A stretch of DNA of 64,000 nucleotides from an uncultured Cellulophaga sp. GTDB taxonomy: Bacteria; Bacteroidota; Bacteroidia; Flavobacteriales; Flavobacteriaceae. The translations under genes and the position numbers were made by a program. Of this stretch, positions 37,715-46,041 are shown piece after piece. Location: the NCBI GenBank assembly GCA_947492955.1, contig CANLOV010000005.1:62001-126000 (forward strand), in the 5' to 3' direction. The first letter of the stretch is position 1. Every line of letters begins with the position of its first letter. The notes beneath the pieces were generated by a model, which had not been told where the DNA came from, ran no database searches, and saw only the letters and a list, made by a program, of their open reading frames with translations.

Positions 37715-37743
37715 TAAAAAAGTAACAGATAAAGGCTCGTGGC

Positions 37744-38421
37744 ATGAAAAGTAAATTAAAAGAGGAGTTAATACGTTTATCTACAGATATTATTACGTCT
37801 AGAGAAGCAGATGATATAACAGGCTTGTATGAAAAAGCTAAGGATTTATATGAGAAACTAGCCGTTTTAAAATTTATAGAAGAAAAATTAAGTGATATAG
37901 AGATTGATGTTTCTAAAAATGCAATTGCTAGTAAATTTGAAAAATTAGCGAATGCCGTTATAAACGAGAATCATGAAATACCAGAAAGTAATCCGCACGA
38001 GGAAGATATTATGACGCCAGGAATGGATACCATAAAAGATATGGTTTCTGAAATGCCTAATATGGATGAGTTATTTTCTGAGATAGAAGGACCAGAAAAT
38101 TTTATGAAGAACGATATGGATTTATTTGTGCCAGAAGCGTCCGAATTAAAAGAAAATAAATCTTCAAAATCTTTAAATGATAGGTTAGTAGCTAATGATT
38201 TAAAGGTAGATTTAAATAACCGTATTGCGTTTGTAAAACACCTTTTTAATGATAGTACCGAAGATTATAACAGAGTAATTTCTCAGTTAAATACAATAGA
38301 TTCGCAAGAGAGAGCAGTTTCTTTTATAGAAAATATGGTAAAACCAGATTATAATAATTGGGAAGGTAAAGAGGAGTACGAAACCCGATTAATGAATTTA
38401 TTAGAACGTAAATTTTCTTAG
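37744..38421 (+). CDS. conserved flavobacterial protein of unknown function
   Basis: A soluble, acidic 225-residue protein with an N-terminal helical region (1-85), a low-complexity methionine- and glutamate-rich linker (about 85-145) and a conserved-looking C-terminal domain with DLNNRIAFVKHLFN, SFIENMVKPDYNNWEGK and LLERKF. No signal peptide, membrane segment or catalytic motif is seen. The C-terminal pattern recurs in Flavobacteriia next to rsmI, as far as I recall, but without a known function. It is divergent from tdk and 64 bases upstream of rsmI. Confidence 0.8.
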   Translation: MKSKLKEELIRLSTDIITSREADDITGLYEKAKDLYEKLAVLKFIEEKLSDIEIDVSKNAIASKFEKLANAVINENHEIPESNPHEEDIMTPGMDTIKDMVSEMPNMDELFSEIEGPENFMKNDMDLFVPEASELKENKSSKSLNDRLVANDLKVDLNNRIAFVKHLFNDSTEDYNRVISQLNTIDSQERAVSFIENMVKPDYNNWEGKEEYETRLMNLLERKFS

Positions 38422-38432
38422 CAAATAGAACT

Positions 38433-38440
38433 TACCTTTG
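38433..38440 (+). promoter_or_regulatory. -7 element TACCTTTG of rsmI
   Basis: Exact TAnnTTTG match, 45 bases before the rsmI ATG and just after the stop of the preceding gene. This suggests rsmI has its own start despite being co-directional. Confidence 0.6.
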
Positions 38441-38485
38441 TGGTTTTTAACAAAGACTGTTTTAATTTATTTTTTTTGAAACTAC

Positions 38486-39157
38486 ATGGGAAAACTATAT
38501 TTAGTTCCAACACCAATAGGCAATTTAGAGGATATTACCTATAGAGCATTAAAAGTGCTTAAAGAAGTAGACCTTATTTTAGCAGAAGATACACGTACTA
38601 GTGGTAAATTATTACACCACTACGAAATAAGTACACCAATGCAAAGCCATCATATGCATAACGAGCATAAAACGGTAGATGGTATTATAAGAAAATTACA
38701 GGCAGGAGATACTATTGCGTTAATATCCGATGCGGGAACTCCTGCAATATCCGACCCAGGATTTTTACTAACTAGAGCCTGTGTAGAAAGCAATATAGAA
38801 GTAGATTGTTTGCCAGGAGCTACTGCCTTTGTGCCAGCATTGGTAAATAGTGGTTTGCCTAACGATAAGTTTGTATTCGAAGGTTTTTTACCTGTAAAAA
38901 AAGGAAGACAAACGAGATTAAAACTGTTAGCAGAAGAAACCAGAACTATTATTTTTTACGAATCTCCCCATAAATTGGTAAAAACATTAGGTCATTTTGC
39001 TGAATATTTTGGAGCGGACAGACCTGTTTCGGTATCTAGAGAACTTACTAAAATGTTCGAAGAAACTGTTCGCGGAACAGCAACAGAAGTTTTAGAACAT
39101 TATACCAATAAACCACCAAAAGGAGAAATAGTTATTATCGTTGGCGGTAAAAAGTAG
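38486..39157 (+). CDS. rsmI: 16S rRNA (cytidine-1402 2'-O)-methyltransferase
   Basis: The 223-residue SAM-dependent enzyme of the tetrapyrrole-methylase fold shows KLYLVPTPIGNLEDIT at the start, LAEDTRTSGKLL, ISDAGTPAISDPG and the terminal GEIVIIVGG. It methylates the 2'-OH of C1402 in the 30S decoding centre together with RsmH. Slightly shorter than the E. coli protein, as in other Bacteroidota, lacking the C-terminal extension. Assignment is firm. Confidence 0.96.
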   Translation: MGKLYLVPTPIGNLEDITYRALKVLKEVDLILAEDTRTSGKLLHHYEISTPMQSHHMHNEHKTVDGIIRKLQAGDTIALISDAGTPAISDPGFLLTRACVESNIEVDCLPGATAFVPALVNSGLPNDKFVFEGFLPVKKGRQTRLKLLAEETRTIIFYESPHKLVKTLGHFAEYFGADRPVSVSRELTKMFEETVRGTATEVLEHYTNKPPKGEIVIIVGGKK

Positions 39158-39248
39158 ACTGCCTTGGGGTGTACATAAGGTATTTAATAGAATAATAATA
39201 TAGGTTTTGACGTAAGCGTCGGAGCATTTAAATCTCGATTATAGAGTA

Positions 39249-39824
39249 ATGCAAGAATTATTATCAAAAATTAGTGCTTGTGAAGTCTGTAAAGACCATT
39301 TGCTATTAGGGCCAAGACCCGTAGTAACAGCAAATCCTAGTGCTAAAATTATGATAGTGGGTCAGGCGCCAGGAACCAAAGTACATGCATCTGGTATTCC
39401 TTGGGACGATGTCAGTGGAAAACAATTAAGAAAGTGGTTAAATATTAGTAACGAAACTTTTTACGACGAAACAAAAATTGCCATTGTACCTATGGGTTTT
39501 TGTTATCCAGGAAAAGGAAAAACGGGCGATTTACCACCAAGACCAGAATGTGCACCTTTATGGCACCAATCATTAGTAGATAAAATGCCAAATATAGAGT
39601 TGGTATTACTTATTGGTATGTATGCGCAAAAGTATTATTTAAAAGAAAAGGCTAAAAAAACACTAACTGAAACAGTAGATAATTTTAAGGAATTCTTGCC
39701 CAAGTATTTGCCATTACCACACCCATCTCCCAGAAATAGATTTTGGCTTACTAAAAACCCTTGGTTTGATGTTGAGGTAGTGCCTGAATTGCAAAAAAGG
39801 ATTGCGAAAATTTTAGACATATAA
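39249..39824 (+). CDS. uracil-DNA glycosylase superfamily protein
   Basis: The 191-residue protein has motif 1 GQAPGTKVHASG and motif 2 HPSPRN, the two active-site signatures of the UDG superfamily (COG1573 branch). A CEVC pair sits at residues 11-14 and a further cysteine pair in GFCYPG and PECAP, so an iron-sulfur cluster like that of family 4 is possible, although spacing differs. It probably removes uracil or a related base from DNA, but the catalytic Asp/Glu of motif 1 is not the one of classic family 1. Exact specificity is uncertain. Confidence 0.85.
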   Translation: MQELLSKISACEVCKDHLLLGPRPVVTANPSAKIMIVGQAPGTKVHASGIPWDDVSGKQLRKWLNISNETFYDETKIAIVPMGFCYPGKGKTGDLPPRPECAPLWHQSLVDKMPNIELVLLIGMYAQKYYLKEKAKKTLTETVDNFKEFLPKYLPLPHPSPRNRFWLTKNPWFDVEVVPELQKRIAKILDI

Positions 39825-39830
39825 TAAGTA

Positions 39831-40010
39831 CTATTGTTGTTTTTTAAATCGATTTATAAAACTTGATTTTTTCTCATAATTACCAATAGCTTCAATTTTA
39901 GAACTGTCTATTTCGTTAAGTTTTTCAATCCTTTTGTTCTTAAAAAACTCACATATATATGTTCTGATTAAATAACAAAGGGCAATTATTATAGATGCTA
40001 TTATTTCCAT
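39831..40010 (-). CDS. small membrane-anchored protein (59 aa)
   Basis: A 60-codon frame beginning with ATG at 40010 encodes a protein whose first about 20 residues (MEIIASIIIALCYLIRTYIC) form one membrane helix, followed by a basic, hydrophilic tail ending RFKKQQ. The composition (helix plus Lys/Glu tail) is typical of real small membrane proteins and unlike random AT-rich translation. It lies between the UDG-family gene and osmC and its stop is 7 bases from the convergent UDG stop. No relative is recognised. Moderately confident it is real. Confidence 0.5.
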   Translation of the reverse strand: MEIIASIIIALCYLIRTYICEFFKNKRIEKLNEIDSSKIEAIGNYEKKSSFINRFKKQQ

Positions 40011-40329
40011 TTTTTAAAATTTTTGTATCAATCTATAAAATGAGATAATAATTTAAAAGGACACTTTTTAATTTACTCATTTTTAATGAATTAATAATTT
40101 TATTTGTGAATTCAAACACAGCATAAAGCTAAAAAACTCTTGACTGTACTTTAGAATCTGTATAAAAGTAGAGTGATTTTACTATTAATATGTCTTCTAA
40201 AAATCATTATGAAGACAATGATTAGAATTTATAAATTAAACATAAACTTCTATATTCTAAAAGCATAGCGTTCTAACTTCTAACATCTATTTAGAAATCG
40301 TATTTTTACCCCCTACAAAAACAAAAACT
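40011..40329. other. gene-free stretch upstream of the OsmC gene
   Basis: About 320 AT-rich bases without a credible reading frame on either strand. The part next to the OsmC start contains TATTTTTA (one mismatch to TAnnTTTG) about 15-25 bases before the ATG. I see no RNA gene, repeat or strong hairpin. Confidence 0.4.
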
Positions 40330-40758
40330 ATGAGTACAACAAATCATATATCTACAAAGTGGTTAGGCAACATGACATTTGAAAGCACTAACCCATCTGG
40401 TAATAATTTACAAATAGACATTGCTAAAGAAGATGGCGGCGATGGTAATGGCTATAGACCAAAAGCCCTAATGCTTTCTGGTTTAGCAGGCTGTTCTGGT
40501 TTAGACGTAGCAGCATTAATAAAAAAAATGAAGTTAGATGTGGCAGCATTTAATATAGAAACTATTGCTAATTTAACAGATGAACACCCAAAGTATTACG
40601 ATAAGGTAGTTATAGAATACCATTTTCATGGAGATAATTTGGTAGAGAAAAAATTGCAAAGAGCAGTAGATTTATCCGTAGAAAAATACTGTGGTGTAAT
40701 GGAAATGTTTCGCAAGTTTGCTGAGTTAGAGATAAAGACTATTTTTCATCATCAATAA
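40330..40758 (+). CDS. OsmC family protein
   Basis: The 142-residue protein has the OsmC/Ohr fold pattern with two conserved cysteines: one in LAGCSGLDVAALI and one in KYCGVMEMF. These act as a peroxidatic/resolving pair in thiol-dependent reduction of organic hydroperoxides. The KPKALMLSGLAGC and KVVIEYHFHG segments match the YhfA-like branch more than Ohr itself. Cytosolic, single-gene unit. Substrate range is inferred from family. Confidence 0.88.
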   Translation: MSTTNHISTKWLGNMTFESTNPSGNNLQIDIAKEDGGDGNGYRPKALMLSGLAGCSGLDVAALIKKMKLDVAAFNIETIANLTDEHPKYYDKVVIEYHFHGDNLVEKKLQRAVDLSVEKYCGVMEMFRKFAELEIKTIFHHQ

Positions 40759-40816
40759 AGAGTAAAAGTTCAAGTACAAGTACAAGAGTCAAATTAACCT
40801 AATCTACATTAAAAAG

Positions 40817-40862
40817 CGTCACTTCGAGTGATTTCGACGGTAGGAGAAATTGTATCGAGAAG
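40817..40862 (+). repeat. REP-like unit A upstream of the GIY-YIG gene
   Basis: The unit runs from CGTCACTTCGAGTGATTTC to AAATTGTATCGAGAAG. It shares its two ends with units B and C on the other side of the nuclease gene. The ends can pair with each other through G-T-tolerant base pairing, giving an imperfect hairpin. Confidence 0.65.
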
Positions 40863-40880
40863 CATGTTATGTAATTAAGT

Positions 40881-41171
40881 ATGAAATTATCCTATGTCTA
40901 TATTCTTAAGTGTTCAGATGGGACATTTTACACAGGAGTAACTTCAAATTTGGAGAAGCGATTTTTAGAACATCAAACAGGAAAACATAAAGAAAGCTAT
41001 ACTTTTTCACGAAGACCTTTAGCATTAGTTTTCTACTGTGAGTTTACAGATATAAATATTGCTATTGAAAAAGAAAAACAAATAAAGAAATGGTCACAAG
41101 CAAAGAAGAAAGCATTAATTAATGATGAGTACGATTTGTTACCGAATCTTGCAAAGAAGAAATTTAAATAA
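40881..41171 (+). CDS. single-domain GIY-YIG endonuclease
   Basis: The 96-residue protein is a bare GIY-YIG domain (UvrC/YhbQ-like subgroup). It has YVYILKCSDG and FYTGVTSN (the GIY and YIG strands), the catalytic arginine in NLEKRFLEH (R27) and the metal-binding glutamate in IEKEKQIKKW. A basic tail LPNLAKKKFK follows. There is no attached DNA-binding domain. It is bracketed by three related repeat units (A at 40817, B and C at 41196-41315), suggesting a functional link between nuclease and repeats. Biochemical role unknown; not a UvrC. Confidence 0.88.
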   Translation: MKLSYVYILKCSDGTFYTGVTSNLEKRFLEHQTGKHKESYTFSRRPLALVFYCEFTDINIAIEKEKQIKKWSQAKKKALINDEYDLLPNLAKKKFK

Positions 41172-41195
41172 TATTTAGTTACTGTAAAAACGATA

Positions 41196-41242
41196 CGTCA
41201 GTCCGAGTGATTCTGATTTTTCTTCAGAATTGTATCGAGAAC
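41196..41242 (+). repeat. REP-like unit B
   Basis: This copy runs from CGTCAGTCCGAGTGATT to AATTGTATCGAGAAC and contains a perfect 7-bp hairpin (ATTCTGA/TCAGAAT). It is in the same orientation as unit A and inverted relative to unit C, 17 bases away. Confidence 0.7.
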
Positions 41243-41259
41243 CTTTTTAAGTCAGCAAA

Positions 41260-41315
41260 GTTCTCGATACAATTTCTTTTTCACTAAGGCTCTAAAGAAA
41301 TCACTCGAACTGACG
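41260..41315 (-). repeat. REP-like unit C, inverted relative to B
   Basis: On the minus strand it reads CGTCAGTTCGAGTGATTTC to AAATTGTATCGAGAAC with a different centre. B and C together form a 120-base imperfect palindrome between the GIY-YIG stop and recJ, like a REPIN pair. Confidence 0.7.
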
Positions 41316-41354
41316 AATAAGATTTAATAAATTTAAACCTTGAATATTAAACCT

Positions 41355-43043
41355 ATGCGCTGGACGCTTAAACCAAAACCTGAAGAAGAAAAAGTAAAAG
41401 TATTAGCGCAGGCGCTAGGGGTAGAGCAGTTGGTGGCGCAATTATTAATTCAAAGAGGTATTACTACTTTTGAGGAGGCCAAACTGTTTTTTAGACCTCA
41501 ATTATCTCATTTACACGATCCATTTCTAATGAAAGATATGGAGATTGCTGTAGAGCGCATAGAGCAAGCTATGGCTATGGGGGAAAATATCTTAGTTTAT
41601 GGCGATTATGATGTAGATGGTACTACGGCAGTAGCTTTGGTATCTTCCTATTTACAAACCTATTACCCTAATGTAGCAACCTATATTCCAGATAGGTACG
41701 CAGAGGGTTATGGAGTGTCTTATAGAGGAATAGATTTTGCCGAAGACAACGGTTTTTCGCTTATTATAGCTTTGGATTGTGGAATAAAGGCCATAGATAA
41801 AGTGGCTTATGCTAAAGAAAAAGGCATAGATTTTATTATTTGTGATCACCATAGACCTGGTAAAGAAATTCCTGAAGCAGTTGCGGTTTTAGACCCTAAA
41901 AGAGAAGACTGTAACTACCCCTATGATGAGTTGTGTGGTTGCGGTGTTGGTTTTAAATTAATACAAGCATTAGGCTCCAAAAACGGAGAAACAATAGAAG
42001 ATTTAATTCCGTATTTAGATTTAGTAGCAACAGCTATAGGAGCAGATATTGTACCTATAACAGGCGAAAATAGAGTGTTGGCTTATTATGGGCTTAAAGT
42101 AATAAATTCTAACCCTAGAATAGGATTTAAATCAATTATAAACCAAGTAAAAAAAGATACATTAAGCATTACTGATGTAGTCTTTATTATAGCTCCACGT
42201 ATTAATGCGGCTGGTAGAATAAAACATGGGCAACATGCCGTAAATTTACTTACCGAAACTAATATTGACCAGGCAGAACAATTTGCAAAAGAAATAGAAG
42301 CGTTTAATACAGATAGAAGAGGCTTAGATCGAGAAATTACGGTAGAAGCTCTACAGCAGATACAGGACAATAAAGAAGAAGAAAAATTTACTTCGGTGGT
42401 GTATAAAGAAACTTGGCATAAAGGAGTTATAGGTATTGTAGCTTCTAGATTAACCGAAACTTATTATAGACCTACCTTAGTTTTTACTAAGAGTGGAGAT
42501 AAGTTAGCAGCATCTGCACGCTCTGTAAAAGGTTATGATGTTTACAATGCATTAGAAGGTTGTGCCGATTGCATAGAGCAGTTTGGAGGGCATAAATATG
42601 CGGCAGGACTTACTTTGCTAGAAGATCAGTACGAGAATTTTAAAAAGCAGTTCGAGAAAGTAGTTGCAGAAACTATTGATCCCAACTTATTAACTCCAGA
42701 AATTACGATAGACTCCCAAATAGAGCTAAAACAAGTAAGTCCAAAATTATTGCGAATTATTCGTCAGTTTGGACCTTTTGGTCCAGGAAATATGTCTCCC
42801 GTTTTTATGGCAGAAAAGCTGCAAGATACGGGCTATGCCAAAGGAGTAGGACAAGACAGTAAACATTTAAAGTTTGCGGTAACACAGAATAACTCACCAA
42901 GTATTGGAGGTATTGGTTTTAATTTAGGCGATAAATTAGACTTAGTTACCCACAAAAAACCTTTTAGCGCTGTATTTTCTATAGATGAAAATGAGTGGCA
43001 AGGCAATGTAAGCTTACAATTAAAAGTAAGAGATATAAAATAA
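41355..43043 (+). CDS. recJ: single-stranded-DNA-specific exonuclease RecJ
   Basis: The enzyme (562 residues from the chosen start) has the DHH phosphoesterase motifs YGDYDVDGTTAV, ALDCGI and DHHRPGKE, the DHHA1 domain with QFGGHKYAAGLTL, and a C-terminal OB-like domain. It degrades single-stranded DNA 5' to 3' in recombination and mismatch repair. The frame is open from a TTG at 41340, but the ATG at 41355 gives MRWTLKPKPEEEKV, the usual start in relatives. It lies 40 bases downstream of a REP-like palindrome. Confidence 0.95.
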   Translation: MRWTLKPKPEEEKVKVLAQALGVEQLVAQLLIQRGITTFEEAKLFFRPQLSHLHDPFLMKDMEIAVERIEQAMAMGENILVYGDYDVDGTTAVALVSSYLQTYYPNVATYIPDRYAEGYGVSYRGIDFAEDNGFSLIIALDCGIKAIDKVAYAKEKGIDFIICDHHRPGKEIPEAVAVLDPKREDCNYPYDELCGCGVGFKLIQALGSKNGETIEDLIPYLDLVATAIGADIVPITGENRVLAYYGLKVINSNPRIGFKSIINQVKKDTLSITDVVFIIAPRINAAGRIKHGQHAVNLLTETNIDQAEQFAKEIEAFNTDRRGLDREITVEALQQIQDNKEEEKFTSVVYKETWHKGVIGIVASRLTETYYRPTLVFTKSGDKLAASARSVKGYDVYNALEGCADCIEQFGGHKYAAGLTLLEDQYENFKKQFEKVVAETIDPNLLTPEITIDSQIELKQVSPKLLRIIRQFGPFGPGNMSPVFMAEKLQDTGYAKGVGQDSKHLKFAVTQNNSPSIGGIGFNLGDKLDLVTHKKPFSAVFSIDENEWQGNVSLQLKVRDIK

Positions 43044-43096
43044 GCTTTACACTACTTAGTTAATTTTTTTTGGTGCATTAGTTTTAAATTATTATT

Positions 43097-43115
43097 TTTA
43101 TTTAGTCTAAATAAA
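43097..43115. promoter_or_regulatory. operator a: perfect 19-bp palindrome before the DUF6686-type gene
   Basis: TTTATTTAGTCTAAATAAA is a perfect 9+1+9 palindrome ending 7 bases before the ATG at 43123. The same 17-base core TTATTTAG..TAA.TAA occurs upstream of 43615 and 49299. It is probably the binding site of the metal-responsive repressor of this island. TATTTTTA (43094-43101) overlapping it may be the -7 box. Confidence 0.65.
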
Positions 43116-43122
43116 TAAAAAT

Positions 43123-43485
43123 ATGCACGAACAACAAATAAATACCATATACTACAATAATTATGGGGTTGCATTCCAATGGAAAAGAGGTGAAGTAAAA
43201 TATATAGGAAAAATACAGATAGTATTTAGAGATATGGGGTTTTTATTTTCTAATAATGACCTTGCTACTTTCCTAAGTCACATAAAAAAATCTAAAAAAG
43301 AAGGCTTTTTATGTGCTAATTGCCCAAATCATGAATCTTGTCGTGGTTTACTTTTAGAAACCCCTTTGCTGCAACTTAGTTTGGTTGTTAGCCTTAAGGA
43401 ATTAAACGATTTACAAGACTTAATAGAAGGTACTATTTTTCAATTGAATTTAGATAATTTAATAGGAGACGTCTGCGGATTATAA
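43123..43485 (+). CDS. DUF6686-type protein with CxxCx5C motif (first copy)
   Basis: A soluble 120-residue protein. Its layout is an N-terminal strand region, an IQIVFRDMGFLFSNNDLATF segment, a cysteine cluster CANCPNHESC (C-x2-C-x5-C), and a C-terminal LQLSLVVSLKELNDLQDLI segment. The last two non-cysteine segments align with HLTFNNLYIEFTQEEMKAF and NLSMMFNRQELASLRSLI of the protein encoded at 48812, so the two are distant paralogues at either side of the reductase operon. The cysteines could bind iron, zinc or heme. It is its own transcription unit behind operator a. Function unknown. Confidence 0.7.
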   Translation: MHEQQINTIYYNNYGVAFQWKRGEVKYIGKIQIVFRDMGFLFSNNDLATFLSHIKKSKKEGFLCANCPNHESCRGLLLETPLLQLSLVVSLKELNDLQDLIEGTIFQLNLDNLIGDVCGL

Positions 43486-43547
43486 TCTGTTTAAAAAAAT
43501 ATAGTGCAGACTAAAAATGTTAAATGCTAAAAAATAATTTATTATTC

Positions 43548-43564
43548 TTATTTAGAATAAATAA
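43548..43564. promoter_or_regulatory. operator b upstream of the DUF6607-led operon
   Basis: TTATTTAGAATAAATAA (7+3+7 palindrome) lies just upstream of the -7 box at 43572 and matches operators a and c in the outer bases. Confidence 0.6.
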
Positions 43565-43571
43565 AAATAAG

Positions 43572-43579
43572 TATTTTTG
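43572..43579 (+). promoter_or_regulatory. -7 element TATTTTTG of the DUF6607-led operon
   Basis: Exact TAnnTTTG match, 35 bases before the ATG at 43615 and 7 bases after operator b, which therefore covers the -33 region. Repressor binding there would block RNA polymerase. Confidence 0.65.
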
Positions 43580-43614
43580 ACTCATCAATTTTTATTCATA
43601 AATAATACAACAAG

Positions 43615-44517
43615 ATGAAAACGAAAATATGTTTACTAGCTTCATTTTTTATAGTATGCTCTATTAATGCTCAACGAAAGAAAAAGCAAGATTCAGAAAC
43701 TATAAAAAAAATGTGTGGTTGTTACGAGGTAACTTTCAACTTTGCAGAAACTTTTAGTTACAGTAACGATTCCCTTTATAAACCATCTAAAAATAAAGTA
43801 GCAGAAGCATTAGAATGGGCACAATTAGTAGCGGATACTAATGGCAAAATATCAATTCAGCATTTATTACAAGTAGGAGACCCTTCAAAACCACATATTG
43901 TAAAGCATTGGAGGCAAGATTGGGTATATGAAAATCAAGATTTTTATATGTACAACGGAGATAATAATTGGAAATATGTACAAAAACCCAAAGAGGAAGT
44001 AAAGGGGCAATGGACACAAAAAGTGTATCAGGTAGACGATAGCCCTCGCTACGAAGGTTCTGCAACATGGGTACATGTAGATGGAAAAAGTTTTTGGGAA
44101 AATACTACCGATGCACCTTTACCACGAAGAGAATATACTACACGTAGCGATTATAATATAACAGAAAGAGGAAATCGCCATGAAATTACTTCTTTCGGAT
44201 GGATTCATGATCAAGACAATAAAAAAGTGGTAAGAGAAAGCGGTAAAGAAGATATTATTGTAGCCAAAGAGAAAGGGTATAATGTATATAAAAAAGTAGC
44301 AGATAGCCGTTGCCAAGCAGCTGCCAAATGGTGGAAAGAAAATAATGAAAAATGGGTGCTAGTCCGTAATAAATGGGATGAGGTTTTTGCCAGAAAGACC
44401 AATTTATCTTTAAAACCAAAAGTAGCTAATAAAGCACTTTACAAGCATCTTTTTACTGATGATTATCAGGCAGTAAATGATATTAATACAATTATAGAAT
44501 CTTTTGTAAATAAATAA
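43615..44517 (+). CDS. DUF6607-family secreted protein
   Basis: The 300-residue protein has a signal peptide (1-19, ending INAQ) and a mature domain beginning MCGCYEVTFNFAETFSYS, with aromatic-rich stretches such as VKHWRQDWVYENQDFYMYNG and KWWKENNEKWVLVRNKW. It matches my memory of DUF6607, a periplasmic family of Bacteroidota and proteobacteria often found near TonB receptors. The CGC near the start and the many Trp/His residues would suit heme or metal contact, but no ligand is proven. First gene of the 43615-49165 operon; the next start is 4 bases away. Confidence 0.75.
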   Translation: MKTKICLLASFFIVCSINAQRKKKQDSETIKKMCGCYEVTFNFAETFSYSNDSLYKPSKNKVAEALEWAQLVADTNGKISIQHLLQVGDPSKPHIVKHWRQDWVYENQDFYMYNGDNNWKYVQKPKEEVKGQWTQKVYQVDDSPRYEGSATWVHVDGKSFWENTTDAPLPRREYTTRSDYNITERGNRHEITSFGWIHDQDNKKVVRESGKEDIIVAKEKGYNVYKKVADSRCQAAAKWWKENNEKWVLVRNKWDEVFARKTNLSLKPKVANKALYKHLFTDDYQAVNDINTIIESFVNK

Positions 44518-44521
44518 TTAT

Positions 44522-46018
44522 ATGAGATTTAAAGTAATAACAATTGTATGCTTATCATTCCTGTTTTCATTGCAATTAGTTGCACAAAAAAATGTGTTTT
44601 TAAAAAGAGAATATTGGAAAGCAAATCCATCTATTTTAAAGGTAAAGGAAGATATTAATAAAGGCAATGATCCAACAAAGCTTAACAAACATGGTTTCGA
44701 TGCTGTTGTATATAGCATATTAGAAAAAGCAGATAACGATGTAATAAAGTACCTCTTAACAAAAGAAGGAAACAGTGTTAACAAATTAACTCATGATAAA
44801 CGTACCTATATTTTTTGGGCTGCATATAAAGATAATCTCGATTTAATGAAGCACCTTTTAAGCAAAGGAGCAAAAACAGATTTAATAGATAGTCATGGCT
44901 ATTCTGTTTTAAATTTTGCAGCAGCTACAGGGCAACAAAATATAAAATTATATGATTTCCTTATAGAAAATGGCGCTAATGTTACAGAAGATAAAGATGA
45001 GCATGGTGCTAATGCCTTACTACTTGTAACGCCTTCTTTAAAAGAGACTAAACTTATAGACTATTTTATATCAAAAGGCTTAGCTTTTTCGAGTATGGAT
45101 GCCAATAAAAACGGCATATTTAATTATGCTGCTAAAGGCGGAAATATAGCATTTATGAAAAAACTAATAAGCTTAGGAGCGCTGTTTAATTCGTCAACAG
45201 AAGATGGGGCAAATGCTATGATATATGCTAGTAGAGGAACTAGGCATAATACAAATTCTTTAGAAACATTTAAATATTTAGAAACATTGGGAATTTCACC
45301 AAATACCACAACAAAAGAAGGTTTTACTCCTTTACACGCCTTATCTTATAAGAGTAAAGACGTCTCTATTTTCGAATATTTTATAGAAAACGGAGTAGAT
45401 GTAAACCAACAAGATCAAGAAGGAAATACTGCCTTTTTAAATGCAGCATACCGTAACGATATTAAAATTATTAAATTTTTATTGCAATATATTACAGATA
45501 TCAATACAAGTAATAAAGAAGGAAAGTCTGCTTTAATGATAGCGCTTAGCAGAAATAGTCTAGAAACTGTTGAGTTTCTTTTAGAAAAAGGCGCTAAGGT
45601 TAATGTTAAAGATGCAAAAGGAAATACCCTTTCGTATTATTTGTTAGATGCTTTTAGAGCAGATAATGAGGAAGATTTTGATAAAAAACTAAAGGCATTA
45701 ACAAGTGTAGGCTTTAATTTTTTAGAAACACAAGCAGAAGGTAATACCTTATATCATTTAGCGGTTCAGAAAAATGACATAGCACTTTTAAAAAAATTGG
45801 CAGCATATAAAATTCCTATAAATGCTAAAAATAAGGAGGGTATTACAGCACTACACCTAGCTGCTATGAAGGCTAAAGACGATAAAATTTTAAAGTATTT
45901 ATTAGCACAAGGAGCAAATAAAGCTATTAAAACAGATTTTGAAGAAACCGTTTTTAGTCTTGCTAAAGAGAATGAAATATTACAAAAAACAAAAACAGAA
46001 TTAAACTTCCTACGCTAA
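44522..46018 (+). CDS. periplasmic ankyrin-repeat protein
   Basis: The 498-residue protein has a signal peptide (1-22, ending LVAQ) and about 12 ankyrin repeats covering most of the chain, with clear units such as GYSVLNFAAATGQQN, GFTPLHALSYKSKD, GKSALMIALSRNSLETVEFL and GITALHLAAMKAKDDK. Exported ankyrin proteins are rare; AnkB of Pseudomonas is a periplasm-facing example needed for full catalase activity. Here it lies between DUF6607 and DUF2271 genes in the heme island and probably scaffolds a periplasmic complex. Role inferred. Confidence 0.88.
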   Translation: MRFKVITIVCLSFLFSLQLVAQKNVFLKREYWKANPSILKVKEDINKGNDPTKLNKHGFDAVVYSILEKADNDVIKYLLTKEGNSVNKLTHDKRTYIFWAAYKDNLDLMKHLLSKGAKTDLIDSHGYSVLNFAAATGQQNIKLYDFLIENGANVTEDKDEHGANALLLVTPSLKETKLIDYFISKGLAFSSMDANKNGIFNYAAKGGNIAFMKKLISLGALFNSSTEDGANAMIYASRGTRHNTNSLETFKYLETLGISPNTTTKEGFTPLHALSYKSKDVSIFEYFIENGVDVNQQDQEGNTAFLNAAYRNDIKIIKFLLQYITDINTSNKEGKSALMIALSRNSLETVEFLLEKGAKVNVKDAKGNTLSYYLLDAFRADNEEDFDKKLKALTSVGFNFLETQAEGNTLYHLAVQKNDIALLKKLAAYKIPINAKNKEGITALHLAAMKAKDDKILKYLLAQGANKAIKTDFEETVFSLAKENEILQKTKTELNFLR

Positions 46019-46041
46019 AGTGTTAATTAATTTAGGGAGGT

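Noticed and set aside
40140-40235. Very short frame MSSKNHYEDND near 40190
   Set aside because: Eleven codons, no start context and no structural signal.
40881-41171. GIY-YIG gene as a homing endonuclease in an intron or a UvrC fragment
   Set aside because: It lies between intact genes, no host gene is interrupted, and the frame is complete with its own start, stop and flanking repeats.
40817-41315. The three repeat units as a CRISPR array
   Set aside because: They are only three, differ in orientation and centre, and are not evenly spaced.
41340-41354. TTG start for recJ
   Set aside because: The ATG at 41355 gives the N-terminus usual in the family, and the extra five residues have no support.
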